64,000 nt of DNA from positions 110,238,687 through 110,302,686 of the forward strand of contig CM066732.1 of NCBI GenBank assembly GCA_033961575.1, given 5' to 3'. The notes beneath the pieces are model-generated. The model did no database searches. It saw nothing but the letters and a program-made list of their open reading frames with translations, and was not told where the DNA came from. Numbering within the stretch: position 1 is the stretch's first letter; every line of letters begins with the position of its first letter. Positions 1 through 12,165 of this stretch are shown here, piece after piece. This stretch comes from Aselliscus stoliczkanus. Its lineage: Eukaryota; Chordata; Mammalia; Chiroptera; Hipposideridae. A program made the position numbers and the translations under genes.

Positions 1-570
1 CTGTTGGCGGGAATGTAAAATGGGCAGCTGCTGTGGAAAACAGTCTGGAATTTCCTCAAAAGGTTTAACTTAGAGTTACCATATGCCTCAGCCATTCTAA
101 GTATAAATTCAAGAAAATGTAAACCATATATCCACAAAAAAATCTGTACCAGAATACTCATAGCATCATTATACATAGTAGCTAAAAGGTGGAAACAACC
201 CAAGTGTCTATCAACTGATAGAAGAATTAACAAAATGTGGCATAAACATTCAATGGAATATTATTTGGCCATAAAAGGAGTTAAATTTTGATACACAGAT
301 GGACAAGTATTACATGATTCCACTTATATGACATGTCCAGAGTAGGCAAATCCATAGAGACAGGTTAGAGGCTACCAGGGGCTACCAAGGGGAAGATATG
401 AGGAGAGACTGTAACGAAAATGGGGTTTCTTTTTGGGATGATGGAAATGTTCTGGAATTAGATGGTGAAGATACACTGATGATATTAAAACCCACTGAAT
501 TGTATACTGAAAAGGGTGAATTTTATTGGTGTGCATTATATTTCAATAAACCTGTCATTAACAAAACACT
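1..570 (+). repeat. L1 3' end fragment, sense
   Basis: The sequence follows the terminal part of mammalian L1 elements read in the sense direction. It has the stretch equivalent to 'aacaacccaagtgtctatca', then the 'ggaatattatttggccataa' stretch, and ends near an AATAAA-containing A/T-rich tail around 546-570. It starts at the window edge, so its 5' extent is unknown. It is diverged and not coding. Confidence 0.75.
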
Positions 571-1139
571 CGAATAAGAAATAACAACTTCTATTAAAAA
601 ATGTAATAAGAATAGATGCATGGTCCCGACTTCGGGTTCCAGTACAGCTGGGCCGATGTAGATTCTGTCTCCTTTTTCCTGGCCAGCATCCATCTTCTGC
701 GAGGTGACAGCCTCTGGTGTCTCTGGATAATGAGCTTCTTCTCAGTGGTCCTGTTGGGAGTATTATTCACAGGGCCCCTTACCATCCACAAAAAGGTCAA
801 ATGACCCTCCCTAAGCCAGATCAGACTCTGAGCTAAGTGGGAGCTGTTAGGACTAAATCATTCTCAGGAAAGCCTTTGAAAGTTTCCAGCTGAGATCCCT
901 GGAGCTGGCCCCATTCTTGTGCTTAATTTTGGATACAGTCTTCTAATACACTTCTTTTCTGCCTAGGTTATCAAGAATTGGTTAAACAGAAGTTGCTTAC
1001 AAAAGGAAAGCGCAACTGATACAATGACTAAATGGTGGCTTAGCAGGGGCATGTGCAAAACATCCAAGAGGCTTAGCAGAGACATATGCAAAACATCCAA
1101 GAGGTTTAACACCAATGTTAGCAACAGCAGCTTGCCATT
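571..1139. other. No recognised feature
   Basis: Short open frames on both strands lack any recognisable motif. A short imperfect duplication around 1038-1110 repeats 'gcttagca.aggcatatgcaaaacatccaagagg'-like units of about 30 bp. Nothing here supports a gene. Confidence 0.5.
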
Positions 1140-1365
1140 ATTAATCATTTCTGTGGAGCTGATACTGTGCTAAGAACTGTACATGCTTTTTCCCATTTAA
1201 TTTGACCCTCAAATTGACTTCAGGAGGGAGGTACTACCTTGGCTCCAGTTTACACAGAGAAATTGGGTAAAATTTTTGAAGTCATACAGCCAGTAAACGT
1301 TGGAATCAGGATTCAAGTCCAGGTCTACCAGAATTTGGACTAGAACTCATAACCACTTCTCTGTA
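1140..1365 (+). repeat. MIR (ancient tRNA-derived SINE), sense
   Basis: The core shows the MIR order: 'gtgctaagaactgtacatg', then a 'cccatttaatttgaccctca' stretch, a grossly diverged 'cacagagaaattgggtaaa', and 'cagccagtaaacgttggaatc'. Divergence is high, as expected for an element fixed before placental radiation. Confidence 0.7.
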
Positions 1366-1509
1366 CTTCCTCAAAAGAAATCAGCATTGTGAATGGCTGC
1401 CCAGAGTGAATAGGACCTCAAAACATGACCTGGGAAGTTCAGGGTAACAAAACTTGTCCTACCTTTCTCTGGTAGAGGTCTCAGAGGTAGGGCCTTTGAG
1501 ATGCTCCAA

Positions 1510-1935
1510 TGGCAGAGTTCTCAACCCTGGCTACACACCAGGATCGCTGGCGGAGCTTTAAAACCCCTATTGTCTGGATCCCATCCTTTGATGTAATTGA
1601 TCTGGGGTACCATTGAGCCATGTGATTCCAGTTTTCCAGGTGATTCTAATATGGTTGCCAACCTCTATTTTTTCAAACTGTAAAGCACATTCAATGGACC
1701 TGTGGATCTTGTTAAACTATAGATTCTGATTCAGGAGATCTGGATGGACCCAAGAGCCATGTTTTTAACAAGCTCCAAGTGATTCCAAGTAAGAAGTCCA
1801 TCCCAAGTGGAAGTAGTGACCAGCCTCCAAGAACTTGTTAGAAACCCATACTCCTAGGCCCCACCCAGACCTGGAACCGAGAGGGAACAACAATGAGAGC
1901 CCAGGTGATTTTTATGCACATTAAGGTGACAGAAG
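1510..1935 (+). repeat. MER5-like hAT-Charlie DNA transposon remnants
   Basis: Around 1520-1660 'gttctcaaccctggctacac' and 'ccaggtgattctaat' match the ends of the non-autonomous MER5A family. A second, more diverged stretch to about 1935 repeats related words such as 'gattctgattcagg' and 'cccaggtgatttttatgc'. These are fossils with no coding content. Confidence 0.65.
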
Positions 1936-1975
1936 CACTGTGGGCCCAGCGCATAATTAAAGAAGAGCAATTATG

Positions 1976-2109
1976 GGGCCAGCCAAGTGGCTCAGTTGGT
2001 TAAGAGCTTGCTGAAGAGTGAGAGCTGAGCTCTGAGCAACAGCAGAGCTGAGCTGCTGCAGAGCTGCCAACAGGTGGCAGGATGACTCAGCTAAAAAAAA
2101 ACAAAACAC
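1976..2109 (+). repeat. tRNA-derived SINE, family B (head only)
   Basis: Head starts gggccagccaagtggctcag with tRNA-like A-box spacing and ends in an A-rich tail. It is flanked by 'gcaattatgg' on the left and 'gcaattagg' on the right, a target duplication. A second family-B SINE inserted at the same target immediately downstream. Confidence 0.8.
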
Positions 2110-2117
2110 GCAATTAG

Positions 2118-2616
2118 GGGGCTGGCTGAGTGGCTCAGTTGGTTAAGAGTTGGCTTAGAGTGTGAGCTCTGAGAAACAGGGCAGCCGGTTCGATTCCCAC
2201 ATGGACCAGTGATGCTGAGCCTGAACTGAGCTGTCACTGAGCTGCCAACAGGTGGCAGGATGGCTCAGCTGGTGTAACAAGATTGCCCATTCGATGGTGG
2301 GCTACGGAACTAAGACTGAATTCAGCACCTTGAGCTGAGCTGCCACCCAGATGGCTCAGTAGATAGGGTGTGCGCTCTTAACAACAAGGCTGCCAGGTTC
2401 AACTCCCGCATGGAATGGTGGCTATGCCCAACCGCAACTAAGACTGAGCACAGCACTTTGAGCTTTGAGGCCACAAGCTGCTGACAGGAAGCCAGATGGC
2501 GACTGACGCCCTCCACAACAAAGATTGAAGAACAACTTGGCTGGTCCCCTTCCCTAATTCTCCAACACTGTTCCCCTTCCCCAATTCCCCAATAAAATCT
2601 TTTTTTTTTTAAAAAA
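2118..2616 (+). repeat. tRNA-derived SINE, family B (full length, about 500 bp)
   Basis: Begins gggctggctgagtggctcag, has a B-box-like 'ggttcgattcccacatgg', several internal tRNA-like modules, and a C-rich 3' end 'ccccaattccccaataaaat' followed by 'cttttt' and A residues. The right target duplication is 'gagcaattagg'. The modular layout resembles bat VES-type SINEs. Confidence 0.85.
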
Positions 2617-4382
2617 AGAGCAATTAGGATAGTGAGGGAGTTCAGAACTGAAGCATGTGAGCAGACACAGAAGGAATAGAAGATGTTTAGCCAGGAAGGG
2701 AAAAAAAGAGCAAAAGGAGGCAGGTAAGTGCCTTGACTCTGGAAGGGCTGCCCATGAAAGGGGCTGGGCACCTTGTGTGTGCCAGAGGAAGCACTAGGAG
2801 AATGGAAGGACTTGTTTCTGTCCAGCAGTGGTGGATGGTCCCACCCCCCTTTTGGGGGCTATACTTCTTGTTTTGTCAAGGAGGACACATGCCACTAATT
2901 ATGGCCAGAGGGACTTAAGTATTGTAAGGATTTGATGACTTTTAAGCTCTCTGGCTACCCTGAAATTCAGAGTCTATACAGTCAAGGTGGCAAGATTGTT
3001 GGGTCACCTGGGCACTCATCAGTGCCTATGGAGCTGAGGTGTGATGTATTGGAACTTGGGCTGGAGGTCAGGACATGTGCAGTGTCTTAGATTGAAACAG
3101 ATAAAAACCAACCTCATGTGGGGAGGTGCCCACAGAGGAGAGACACGCATCTTACACAAGTGTGTGTGGGAGGAGACTGCAAGCCCCCAAATCTGGCAGA
3201 GGTGACCCCAAAGTTTTCAGCCCCTGACTTTCTCTCACAAGTCATGCTATGATTTAATGTCTGAGGTAATGAGGTGGGACCAGAGACCGGTGGGCTGTCA
3301 GGAGCAAGAAAACAGGAGCCGAGGCTAAGAGTTAGGGTGAGGTTGGGTGAAGGGTGTTCACCTTGCACCAGCCAGGGAAGAGGGGCATGGGTCTGGGTGG
3401 CCTGGTGCTGGTCCTTTAGATATAATAGATGCAACCCTAGAAAGGGCAGGGGAACAGTAGTGCCATGACTTCCTTGGGTGAAAGGACTAGAGCCAGATTA
3501 TCTCAAGCATTGTGGGTCAGTGTGAAGACAAGTGCTATGAACAAGAAGCTGGGCCCCGGGTGGCTCCACAGCTGTGGGCGGTGTGACTTTCTAGGTCTGC
3601 CTTCTCCAACTCCATCTTTTGTATGACTCAGTTCCCCTCTTTGCCTCTGTGCGTTTCTTGTGTCGGCCAATTGGCTCCTCAGCCTCTTTGCAGCTTCCAC
3701 AGCCCTGGAAGATGGCTGGGAGAGAGCCCAGGGAACCGCCAAGGACACTTGGCTTCAGGATGTCCAGGGGCTGTGGCCTAATTCCTGGCTTTCCTAGACT
3801 AGACAAAGACCTTGGATAAGTCACATTCTTTCAACCTGAAAGGTTTTGCTTACAAATTAAACACCCAGGAAAATTCTTCATTTCCACAAAGGAACTTCCT
3901 CTTTTCTATCTGTGTTGCAATACGAAGCCCTCTTGGGCAACCTTGCATTTATTTGGCAGAGAGAGAAATTCAGAGAAATATTTGCGCTGAGTTTCCAGGA
4001 GCCTGGGTTCTCATGAGAGGGCCTCTCTGGGGCTTTTCCTGCCTGCCATCACGGAGGGCTTTTGCTTGAGCATGGAGGGAGGTGAGGGTGGGGGATAGCA
4101 GTAGGAAGGTGCCAGGGACTTGCTCAGGGACCTGCTTAGCCTTCCTTAGGAACAAACCACTTGTCTTAGGGCAGGTTTCATGGGCCTTCCTCATGGACAG
4201 GGGAGTTTCTGACTTTCTTAGAACCTGGGAAAGGCCAGTCAGATGCAAAAGCAGTCAAATGCTCTGGAGCAATAAAGGGGGGACTTGTATGGGACTTTCC
4301 CTTGGTCAACTAATGTGGGAGGGGTGGGGAGGCAAAGGGGAACAATGTGAATTGAGTTCCTATTATGAACTGTGCCATGTTC
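2617..4382. other. No recognised gene or repeat
   Basis: Moderately GC-rich sequence with overlapping short open frames on both strands, none longer than about 106 codons and none with a recognised domain. I find no splice-flanked exon I would defend. Confidence 0.5.
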
Positions 4383-4573
4383 TTTTTTTTTAAGATTCTA
4401 CTGCGGAATTGGGGAAGGAGAACAGACAATTTGCTATCCTTGTGTTCTTCAGTCTAGTTGCAGAGGACGTTGCTTCACTGGCCCATGTTGGTATTGTCAT
4501 TGCGCTCTTCCCAGTTGAGGCAGATCAGTAGCCGGCCACTGGTCCGCTGCTCACAGCGGTTCTTGGCAGCTCT
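4383..4573 (-). repeat. SINE family A, 5'-truncated, minus
   Basis: On the plus strand the oligo-T and 'aagattctactgcggaattg' tail is followed by the family-A body. The copy stops near 4573 before the tRNA-like head, so it is a 5'-truncated and rather diverged insertion. Confidence 0.75.
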
Positions 4574-4730
4574 CGAATTGTGCATGTTCTTATGTTTATA
4601 ATCTCATTTAGTCCTCATAAAACTCATATCAGAGATCAGAAACTGGCTCACAGAGGAGGCATCACTTGCCCTAGGTTACCACCCAGTGAGCTGTAGAGTT
4701 GGGGTGCCCAGGACTCTCTCCCATTCTACA
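4574..4730 (+). repeat. MIR fragment, sense
   Basis: 'ataatctcatttagtcctca', then 'gaaactggctcacagaggag' and 'gccctaggttaccacccagt' follow the MIR core order. Diverged. Confidence 0.6.
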
Positions 4731-5534
4731 TGGGTGCTCTTGCAAAGGCTTGGGCCACCTGTGGGGGGCCCTTCCTGTTCAGGTGCCTTAGCTGCTAGGA
4801 CACGTGGAAACACTCACTTTTAAACCAGAAGAAAGGGCTATTGTTCTCTATAACAAGCCCATGATCCATGTCAGGGCCCTTTGGCTTTTTAATCATTTTT
4901 TAACTGATTATTGTAATTCCAGGAAGCCAGTCTTTGATTTCAGTTAACTTCCTGTTTGTTTTGCCGCTGCTTTGTCTTGGAGGCCTCACAAAGGAGGAAC
5001 TTTCTCAGAGCTAAATGTTCCATGGGCCTCTTTTTTTTTTTAAGTCACTGAGATGAATGTTCTGTTGCACCTGTTGGTTGAATATTTTCCAGGCAACAAT
5101 TATTGCAGCCTTGCTCCAGGGTATGTTAGCTACCTGTCTTAGAGCAGAATAACATGGATGTCTGAGGACATTTTCAGCTCACCTCTGAAAGGGTAGAAGT
5201 GACTGTCTCCTCAGGTGCTGGTTTTGGTCTGGTTCTTTGGTTCATGCTCTCAGCTCTGTTGACAATGAAATCTCATAGCTCTCCCTAAACCTGGCTATGT
5301 GCCTGCTATTTTCCAGGGACACCACAGCAAAGTCATCAAGAAACCATACTTAATGGGGAATTTCTTGATGCTATACAATTACTCCATTTTTTCTAAATCA
5401 GGGGATGATTGCAGTAGTCTGTTAGTAGATATCCTACTGCTTCCAGCAGTCAGAGCAGTCCTTCAAATATTTAAGTTAGGTGATATCATTTCTCCACTCC
5501 ATGGCCTCCTCTGAAGTACCTAAAAGATCTACCA
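4731..5534. other. No recognised feature
   Basis: Ordinary intergenic or intronic sequence with a few T-runs. No gene signal seen. Confidence 0.5.
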
Positions 5535-5751
5535 GGCCTTATGTTACCTGCCCTGCCCTTCTACAATATCTTCTTTCCCTTAGGGTTTCTTGGCTCATGC
5601 TTGCTTTTTGCTCTCATCACATTAGCTTGTGTCCTGTTCCTCCAACAAAGCAAGCCCCTCTCTACCTCAGAGCCTTTGCACTTTATGTTTCCGCAGATAT
5701 CCACACAGGTTCCTCGCTTCTTCCAGATCATTACTCAAAAGTGACCTTCTT
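5535..5751 (-). repeat. L2-like LINE fragment
   Basis: The words 'ctcagagcctttgcactt' and 'ttccagatcattactcaaa' resemble the antisense 3' region of mammalian L2 elements. Assigned by pattern only. Confidence 0.45.
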
Positions 5752-5844
5752 GGGCCGGCCCAGTGGTGCGGTGGTTGGGCGCTGGCTTGGGAAGCCAGCG
5801 ACCCAGGTTCGGGTCCCACATATGAGGGCCAGTGACACTGTCCT

Positions 5845-5888
<44 letters not shown>
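5752..5888 (+). repeat. SINE family D (short head monomer), plus
   Basis: A roughly 90-bp tRNA-like head (gggccggcccagtggtgcgg) ends 'gacactgtcctc', followed by a long pure A tail. Target duplication 'agtgaccttctt' on both sides. The long uninterrupted A tail suggests a young insertion. Confidence 0.9.
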
Positions 5889-5891
<3 letters not shown>

Positions 5892-5893
<2 letters not shown>

Positions 5894-6952
5894 GACCTTC
5901 TTAGGGAGGATACTCTATAAAGTTTTCCTCCCTCTAGCACTCCCTCTCCCTTTGTTGCTTTATGATTTTCTATATAAGTAGACATCTGATAAGACCACAT
6001 ATATTTACTTAATTATCTATTGCCTCTTCCTTTCTACTAGGATTTGGGCTTCCTGAGGAAGAATGTTTGCTTGCTTACGGAGAACAGTGCTAGGCAATAA
6101 CACGTACTCAGAAAATACCTGTTGAGTGAGTAAGTAAATGAATGGGGTCTCCAACGCAATGCTTTCAGGGACCAGTTAATGCAACATGAATGTATGAAGT
6201 GATGGATTAAAAAGAATAGAGGTGGCCAGTGGCCCCGGTTCAGTCCCACATATGAGGGCCAGTGACACTGCCCTCAAAAAAAAAAAAAAAAGAATAGAGG
6301 TGGAGAACTGGGGCATGCACGCTCCTCCTAAAGGCATTGACTTGAACACATCAGCAATAACAATTACGAAACAGTTCCAGCAAACTAAGCCCATCTGTGG
6401 GTTGCCAGTTTATGGCTGGGTAAGTCGGACCAGCAGATGGAACGGATATCTGGGGCCTGGCCTTCCCTAGAATTGACTACAATAAATGGCTCTGTGGAGA
6501 GATGCCCATGTTTTCCTTGAGGGATCTTGTAAGAAGTAGCTTTATGACTCTGTCACTTTGCCCATTCTAAAGTTGGTGTTGAGATATCATTCATCCCATT
6601 ATATCTATAGAAGAAATTTCTTTCTTCTATTGGTATTGGGTCAGATATGTGTTTCTCAAACTGTTTTATTTTTTTTTAAATCAGATAGACCCTAAGATTC
6701 ACGTTACTGATAGTTTTTGGGTTATTTTTAAGCTAGAAAACTTAGAATAGAATTTTTAACCCTACTTGTTAAAGGTAGAAGACTTCCTTTTATATTAGCC
6801 ATGTTCTGTTCTTAATTTCATTTTATGTCCTGTCCTTTTGCCTCATTTTTTTGCATATTTTAATTAAATCTTTTTAATTTTTGTTGTATATTTTAATTAA
6901 AACTTTTTAGGATCAGTGTGGTATAAGTAAAGAAAGAAATGAACTGAATACT
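5892..6952. other. Mostly unrecognised; contains a short SINE fragment
   Basis: Apart from the 6226-6288 SINE fragment I see AT-rich sequence with T-runs and no gene signal. Confidence 0.5.
6226..6288 (+). repeat. SINE family D, 5'-truncated
   Basis: Only the 3' part of the head (from 'ccagtggccccggttcag') plus an A tail is present, yet it is flanked by the duplication 'aaagaatagaggtgg' on both sides. This is a genuine 5'-truncated retroinsertion and not a later deletion. Confidence 0.85.
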
Positions 6953-7842
6953 TGCGGGGGACCAGCCTCTGCTGACCAGGGTTTCCCTCAGGTGGAGAGG
7001 GCGTCGGCGAGGGAGGAAAATAAGGGAGATAGTGGAGACACCTGGGAGTTAAAGAGAAAAAGAAAAAAGTGTCACACTTTATTGCCAGAGCATGTTCATT
7101 TTATAGGGATACTTGACCATTGTCTCAATCACATGAGTTTGGTGGTTTCTAGTTCCCAGGATTTACTCAGTCTTTACTTATGTCTACATATCGCCTAAAG
7201 AGTGGTTACCATGACTACCTAGCCATTATCCCAAATTCCAGCAGCTAGACTCACAGGGCTATACTGAAAGGACTAGGAGTGGCTGTGCTTATGGTAAAAC
7301 CATCTAAAATTTATTCCTATGTAAATATAATACTTAACATCTTTTGTCCTAGGATGGCTACATCTGTTTCTCAGTCAAAGCTTCAGTATCTGTTTAATTA
7401 ACATACCCTATGGTCAGGGAGGAGCTGCCTCTTACTGGAACTCTCATGGCCTGAAGACCTTTAATCTTCAAGGAGACCTTTCACAGCAGGGCCCTTAGGC
7501 CACAGGCAGGCTTCTTGGCCTATGTTGTCAGAGGTCTGTGCCTCAGTTTCCAAGGGGTTTGAGACCCCAATATCTCAGTTCAGGGGTCCCCTCGGGTTGT
7601 AGCCTGTTTTAGGGAGTTTCCTTCTCTTTAGGAAATCTTGCCCCGTCTCTGGCTTACACAACCAACTGTCATCAGGGTACCACAAGAACTTGTCACAAAT
7701 GCAGTGAATATATTGTCTCCTATAGGAAAGGCACATGGGTTCATAGAGGCAGGAGACATCACATGACCAACCCTAAGGCAGCACTCCAAACATCCAGTGC
7801 TGAGCAGGGCAATGTGGCCTTGTCAGATGTCGGCTCCCGGCA
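6953..7842 (-). mobile_element. Solo LTR, ERV2/betaretrovirus-like, minus
   Basis: The 890-bp unit starts TGCGGGGG and ends CTCCCGGCA on the plus strand, so it has TG...CA ends. It is flanked by perfect 6-bp duplications 'aatact' (6947-6952 and 7843-7848). Read on the minus strand, the AATAAA polyadenylation signal lies at about 7078-7083, roughly 125 bp from the LTR end, giving U3-R-U5 polarity. No internal retroviral sequence adjoins it, so it is a recombination-derived solo LTR. A 6-bp duplication is typical of alpha- and betaretroviral integrases. It does not obviously resemble the LTR of the provirus at 42753-51672. Confidence 0.8.
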
Positions 7843-7848
7843 AATACT

Positions 7849-8970
7849 AACTTGCTCAGACTTCCAGGAATGAAAAACACTCACAAGAAATTATTTTGTT
7901 TTTGTTTTCCCCCACTAACACACTCTAATTCAAAGGTGTCATGAGCTGTAATAGTCACTGGAAATTGGGAAAGAAATAGAAGTGGGATCTAAGAGGGACA
8001 GAGGGAAGGAGAGGAGATGGAAGAGGCTGAAGAGGAAGGTGGAAATAGTTGGTGAGAGAGGGGCAGAGCTTTCCGCAAAGCAGAATGAAATCGTTCTTCT
8101 CCAAGAATTAATTTCCAACTTTTATTATAGAAGATCAGACCTCAAGTGATACAAAGGACATGGCCACAGTGACCTGGCTGACCACAGGTGATTATGGATA
8201 CATGTGTTGAAAGAAGTGTAGCTTCTCTCATCTGGCGGATTGGGGATGTCTAAATGGCCCTTTTTCACACACAGGTTCTGGGCCCCTCTGGTTTCTTCAT
8301 GACTCACAGACACGAATGGGGGTCCCATCCAGCAGTGACTGCTCAGTAAAAGTCACTCATTATTTGTTTATATAGGCCCTCCCATTTCAAGGACGTCATA
8401 TTTGTGGTAAAGAAAAACTCAGCCACATGCCTGAGCCATGAGTTGGATAAGCACAGTTGTAAAACTGGCAGCAACCTTAACCCCATTGGAGTTATCAGAG
8501 GAGAGGCTTTATCCTTATGATCTGACTCCATCTACCAGGAAACGTTCCAGTTTTCACAGTCTCCATGATTGGTTAATGCATTTATGCAGAGCACAGAGTC
8601 AATGTTTAACCTTGCTGCTTTATCACCATTCATAGATGTATTTTAATACCTGTATTGATTCTGTGTTCCCTTGTTGCAAGACTTCCCTATCTCCCTCTAG
8701 GAAGGCTTTAATCTTCAACATTTCCTGGCCCTTTATGAAAATTACCAATTGCATGACTCATGTTTACCCATGATTCTCTTCTCAGTGCTTCACTTCCTGT
8801 TTTTGTTACATACACACTCTACCAATTTTAAAAAGCACCCCCAAAAGAGGGGCCCCCACCTATCTACTCGTTTTTCTTGTCTTTTCTTTTGGCAGGTATT
8901 TAAGTAAACCAATTTGGCTTGTTATTCCATCTCCCTGTCCAGGATTCAGTAAAAAAAATCAAAAACACAC
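7849..8970. other. No recognised feature
   Basis: Mixed intergenic sequence without recognisable repeat or gene. Confidence 0.45.
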
Positions 8971-9505
8971 CAAGGTATCAAGCACCTTCTATGTACCACA
9001 CACTATTCTAGGAACTGGGAATACAGCAGTGAACAAAAGAAATTCTCCTTGCTCTCATGGAGCAAAGTTTGCAGCAAAGATGGGCAATAAATCAAATAAC
9101 AAAAATATGTGGTGGTAAGTGCTATGGAGGTAAATAAACCAGGAAAGGGAGATAGAGTGTGCATATATGTAGAGGGCTTTCCTGAGAAGATGATATTTGG
9201 GTAATGACTTGAAGGAGTGTGACTTGTGGACGACCAGGGATGTGTGCTCACGTAATGAAACATGAGTGTGTACAGAGGCCCTGAGGAAGGGAGATGTACG
9301 TATGGCAGGAACAGCTGAGAGAACCATGGCGGAGCCATGGGGAGATGGGAGACAGGAGAAGGATAGGAGAAGTGATCTGAGAGTTGGAAGGAGTGAAGCA
9401 GATTAGGTAGAGCCTTAAAGGGCCTTGTAAGGAGTTCGCTTTGGCTGAGTTGAGAGCCATTTTGAAGGTCGTGAGCTGAGGAGTGACATGAGCTGGCTTA
9501 CATTT
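8971..9505 (+). repeat. Ancient mammalian interspersed repeat, family not assigned
   Basis: The order 'aggaactgggaatacagcag', 'gctctcatggagcaaagttt', 'ggtaagtgctatggaggt', 'gaggccctgaggaagg' is one I know from many diverged mammalian loci. I cannot name the family with confidence. Open frames on its minus strand are shadows. Confidence 0.5.
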
Positions 9506-10989
9506 TCGTGTGTTCTCTGAAACTACCATGTTTCAAACCATCAAAGTTAAAGATGGAAGTTCTAAATTGGATGATTCAGAAACCAATAAATGAATATTTC
9601 GTTCTATTTAGAAAGATAAAAGTAATATTGGTGAATTGTTACACTTTACAAAAATGCTTTTTATACAAAATGCTAGTCTTTTCAACTAGTCCCTGAGATA
9701 TGCATCATTATTCATTATTATTTAAATTATGTTTTAAGAAAAGTAATACACCCAAGATAAAAGTCAGAACCATAATGGTACAAAAATGAGAGACAGAGGA
9801 CTACTTGCTCATCCTTGCTCTGTCTAACTCTAAGACCATTTAAGTTTCCCAAGGGTCCATGGATAAACTATCTAGCACATTGAAGCTTGTAAGTTATATC
9901 ATAGAGCAAATGAGATGACACAGTATATTCTGTTTTGTGCCTTATGTGTTTTCACTGATTAATCTATCTTGGTGTTCTTTTCATATTGGTACAGAGTCTA
10001 TCCCCCATCTTTTTAATATCTGCATAGAATTCCAAGGCATGGATGTATCATATATTAAACAAGATACGAACATCTTGGGAGATAGGCAGAGTCATTTTAT
10101 AAATGAGGAAACTCTGGTTAAGAGAGAAAGCAACTGATCCCATTTGTTGAAATTTGTGAAAGAGCTAAGCCTTAGGTCTTCTGACTCTCAGTTCCTTATA
10201 AATTCTGTCATAACCGAGAAAGCATCAGGAGGGACAGGAACAGAAGGCAGATTCACCTGTTTCCATGTGGTGGTGGTGGTCGTGGGGGTGGGGGTGGGGC
10301 TCTCACACTATCAAGAAGTCACCAAGAAAATCTCCTGCTTCCTTGTCAGTAAGTAACCTGCTTTTACCTTCTTAAGCAATTGCTGAAGGCCTAATCTTGG
10401 AAACTCTTAAAATGGGAGCAATTAAGCTGTCAAGTTTGAGATAACCCAGCTGGATGATAAAGAGTCAACACTGAGCCACTCATCTGTTTGCATTTCTGTG
10501 TCATTTCCCCATCCAGGTGCTATGTGCTGGCCCAGGTGGCCTTCCTTTGTAGAAACAAAGGGAGTGGCTGACAAAGAAGTTCTGTCTTTTAAACGTTTTA
10601 TATTTTCAAAATGGATGGATCCTAACCTTTGTCTGATTACAAAGAACGTGCATGTTTATAGCATATCCATGTATACACATAATACATGTATATAAAATAG
10701 AAAATGAAAGGGTTTTTTTGTGTGTAATTCTCCCAGGTAGTGAAGCACTGTTAGTGATTTGGGTCTGTTCTTTCCAAGCTTTTCTTGTGTGTCGGCATGT
10801 GTGGGTGTGTTTGTGTGGTTCCTGTTTATAAAGATGAATTGTGTTATTCATATTCCCCTACACCTGTTTTCATTGATTGACAACTGTTGTGGCTATTTTC
10901 CCATGCTGTCTCATTCTTTCTATGCTCTATTTTTTTTTTTTTAGGAGATTCCAAATACTCTGTTAAAATGCTTTAATGACTTCATAATC
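9506..10989. other. No gene recognised; possible MIR traces
   Basis: A MIR-like 'ttataaatgaggaaactctg' stretch lies near 10097-10200, and a short GGTGGT/GGGGTG run near 10268-10298. Otherwise nothing recognisable. Confidence 0.4.
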
Positions 10990-11442
10990 TTTTTTTTTTT
11001 AAAGATTTTATTGGGGAATTGGGGGAGGGGAATAGCGTTGGGGAACCGGGGAAGGGGAACAGACAAGTTGCTGTCCTTTGGTTCTTCAGTCTAGTTGTGG
11101 AGGATGTTGCTTCATTGGCCCATGTTGGTATCATCATTGTGCTCTTCCCGGATGAGGCAGATCGGTCGCCGACCTCTGGACGGCTGCTCACAGCAGCTAT
11201 TGGCAGCTCACGCTGGCTGCCAGCCGCTCACGCTGGCTGCCGGCCACTCATTGTAGCCTAGGGCAGCCCACTGCAGCAGGGGCTGCACCCTACACCGTTG
11301 CCTGGACTCACATAGCCCAGCTCCAGGTGGAGCTGTTGTTAGCTGTAGAGGGCAGTGTCACTGGCCCTCATATGTGGGATCCAAACTGGGGCCGCTGGCA
11401 TCCCAAAACCAGCTCTTAACCAATGCGCCACTCGTTCGGCCC
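10990..11442 (-). repeat. SINE family A, full length, minus
   Basis: Oligo-T then 'aaagattttattggggaatt' at the left end and the tRNA-like head at the right. Target duplication 'cttcataatc'/'cttcataacc'. The reverse complement carries AATAAAATCTTT before the A tail. Confidence 0.9.
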
Positions 11443-11674
11443 CTTCATAACCTTTTATAGTCTGGAAGGACCATCATGCAATCAAGATTATTTTGTTTTC
11501 AGTTTTTCACTCTTAAAAATAGAATGCTGGTAGACATACATGCATACGTTTTAAATGCTTAATTATTCAACTCATCACTGTGGGGTGGGGTGGGGTTGGG
11601 GGAAACAGATCAGACTTGTAAGCTAGAAGTCTGGAGAGCCAGGCTTCCTTTCCTGCTATCTTAGATATGTTCTT

Positions 11675-11779
11675 TTTTTTTTTTTGAGGGCAGTGTCACT
11701 GGCCCTCATATGTGGGACCCGAACTGGGGCCGCTGGCTTCCCAAGCCAGCACTTAAGCACCGTGCCACTCGGCCGGCCC
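11675..11779 (-). repeat. SINE family D, minus
   Basis: Oligo-T, 'gagggcagtgtcactggccc', and head end ggccggccc. Target duplication 'tcttagatatgttctt' with one mismatch on the right. Confidence 0.9.
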
Positions 11780-11795
11780 TCTTAGATGTGTTCTT

Positions 11796-12164
11796 ACTCT
11801 GCTGTGTGAAGTTAGGCCAGTCCCTTCACCTCTGAACTCTTTCCAACTGCAAAAAACAAAACTTTTGAATGTACTCAAAAGTGGAAAGCTGGGCACTGTG
11901 GGGATACTGAGAGAGCAGAACATGTACCTTGTTCCCTCAAGTATCATAACCCTGGCGACATGACATATGCATGTGGTAGGCTGGGAGAGTTTGGGATGCT
12001 TCCCACAGACACAGGCAAGGTCTTGATAATGGAAAAAGATGGCAATTTGGAAACAGCATGAACAAAAGCAGGTGGGAAAATGGAGGGAGCATTTGGGGAC
12101 CATGAGGAGCACAATGGGCTAAGAGGTGCAGGTGAGTTAGTGATAAAATTAAAAAGACAGTTCG
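11796..12164. other. No recognised feature
   Basis: Intergenic sequence between two SINEs, no gene signal. Confidence 0.45.
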
Positions 12165-12165
12165 G

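Noticed and set aside
594..804. Overlapping open frames on both strands near the left edge
   Set aside because: Both are short, have no recognisable domain or splice context, and follow an L1 tail; chance open frames are expected.
3114..4393. Cluster of short open frames in GC-richer DNA, possible exons
   Set aside because: Frames overlap on both strands without domain matches, and I could not find a convincing splice-bounded exon.
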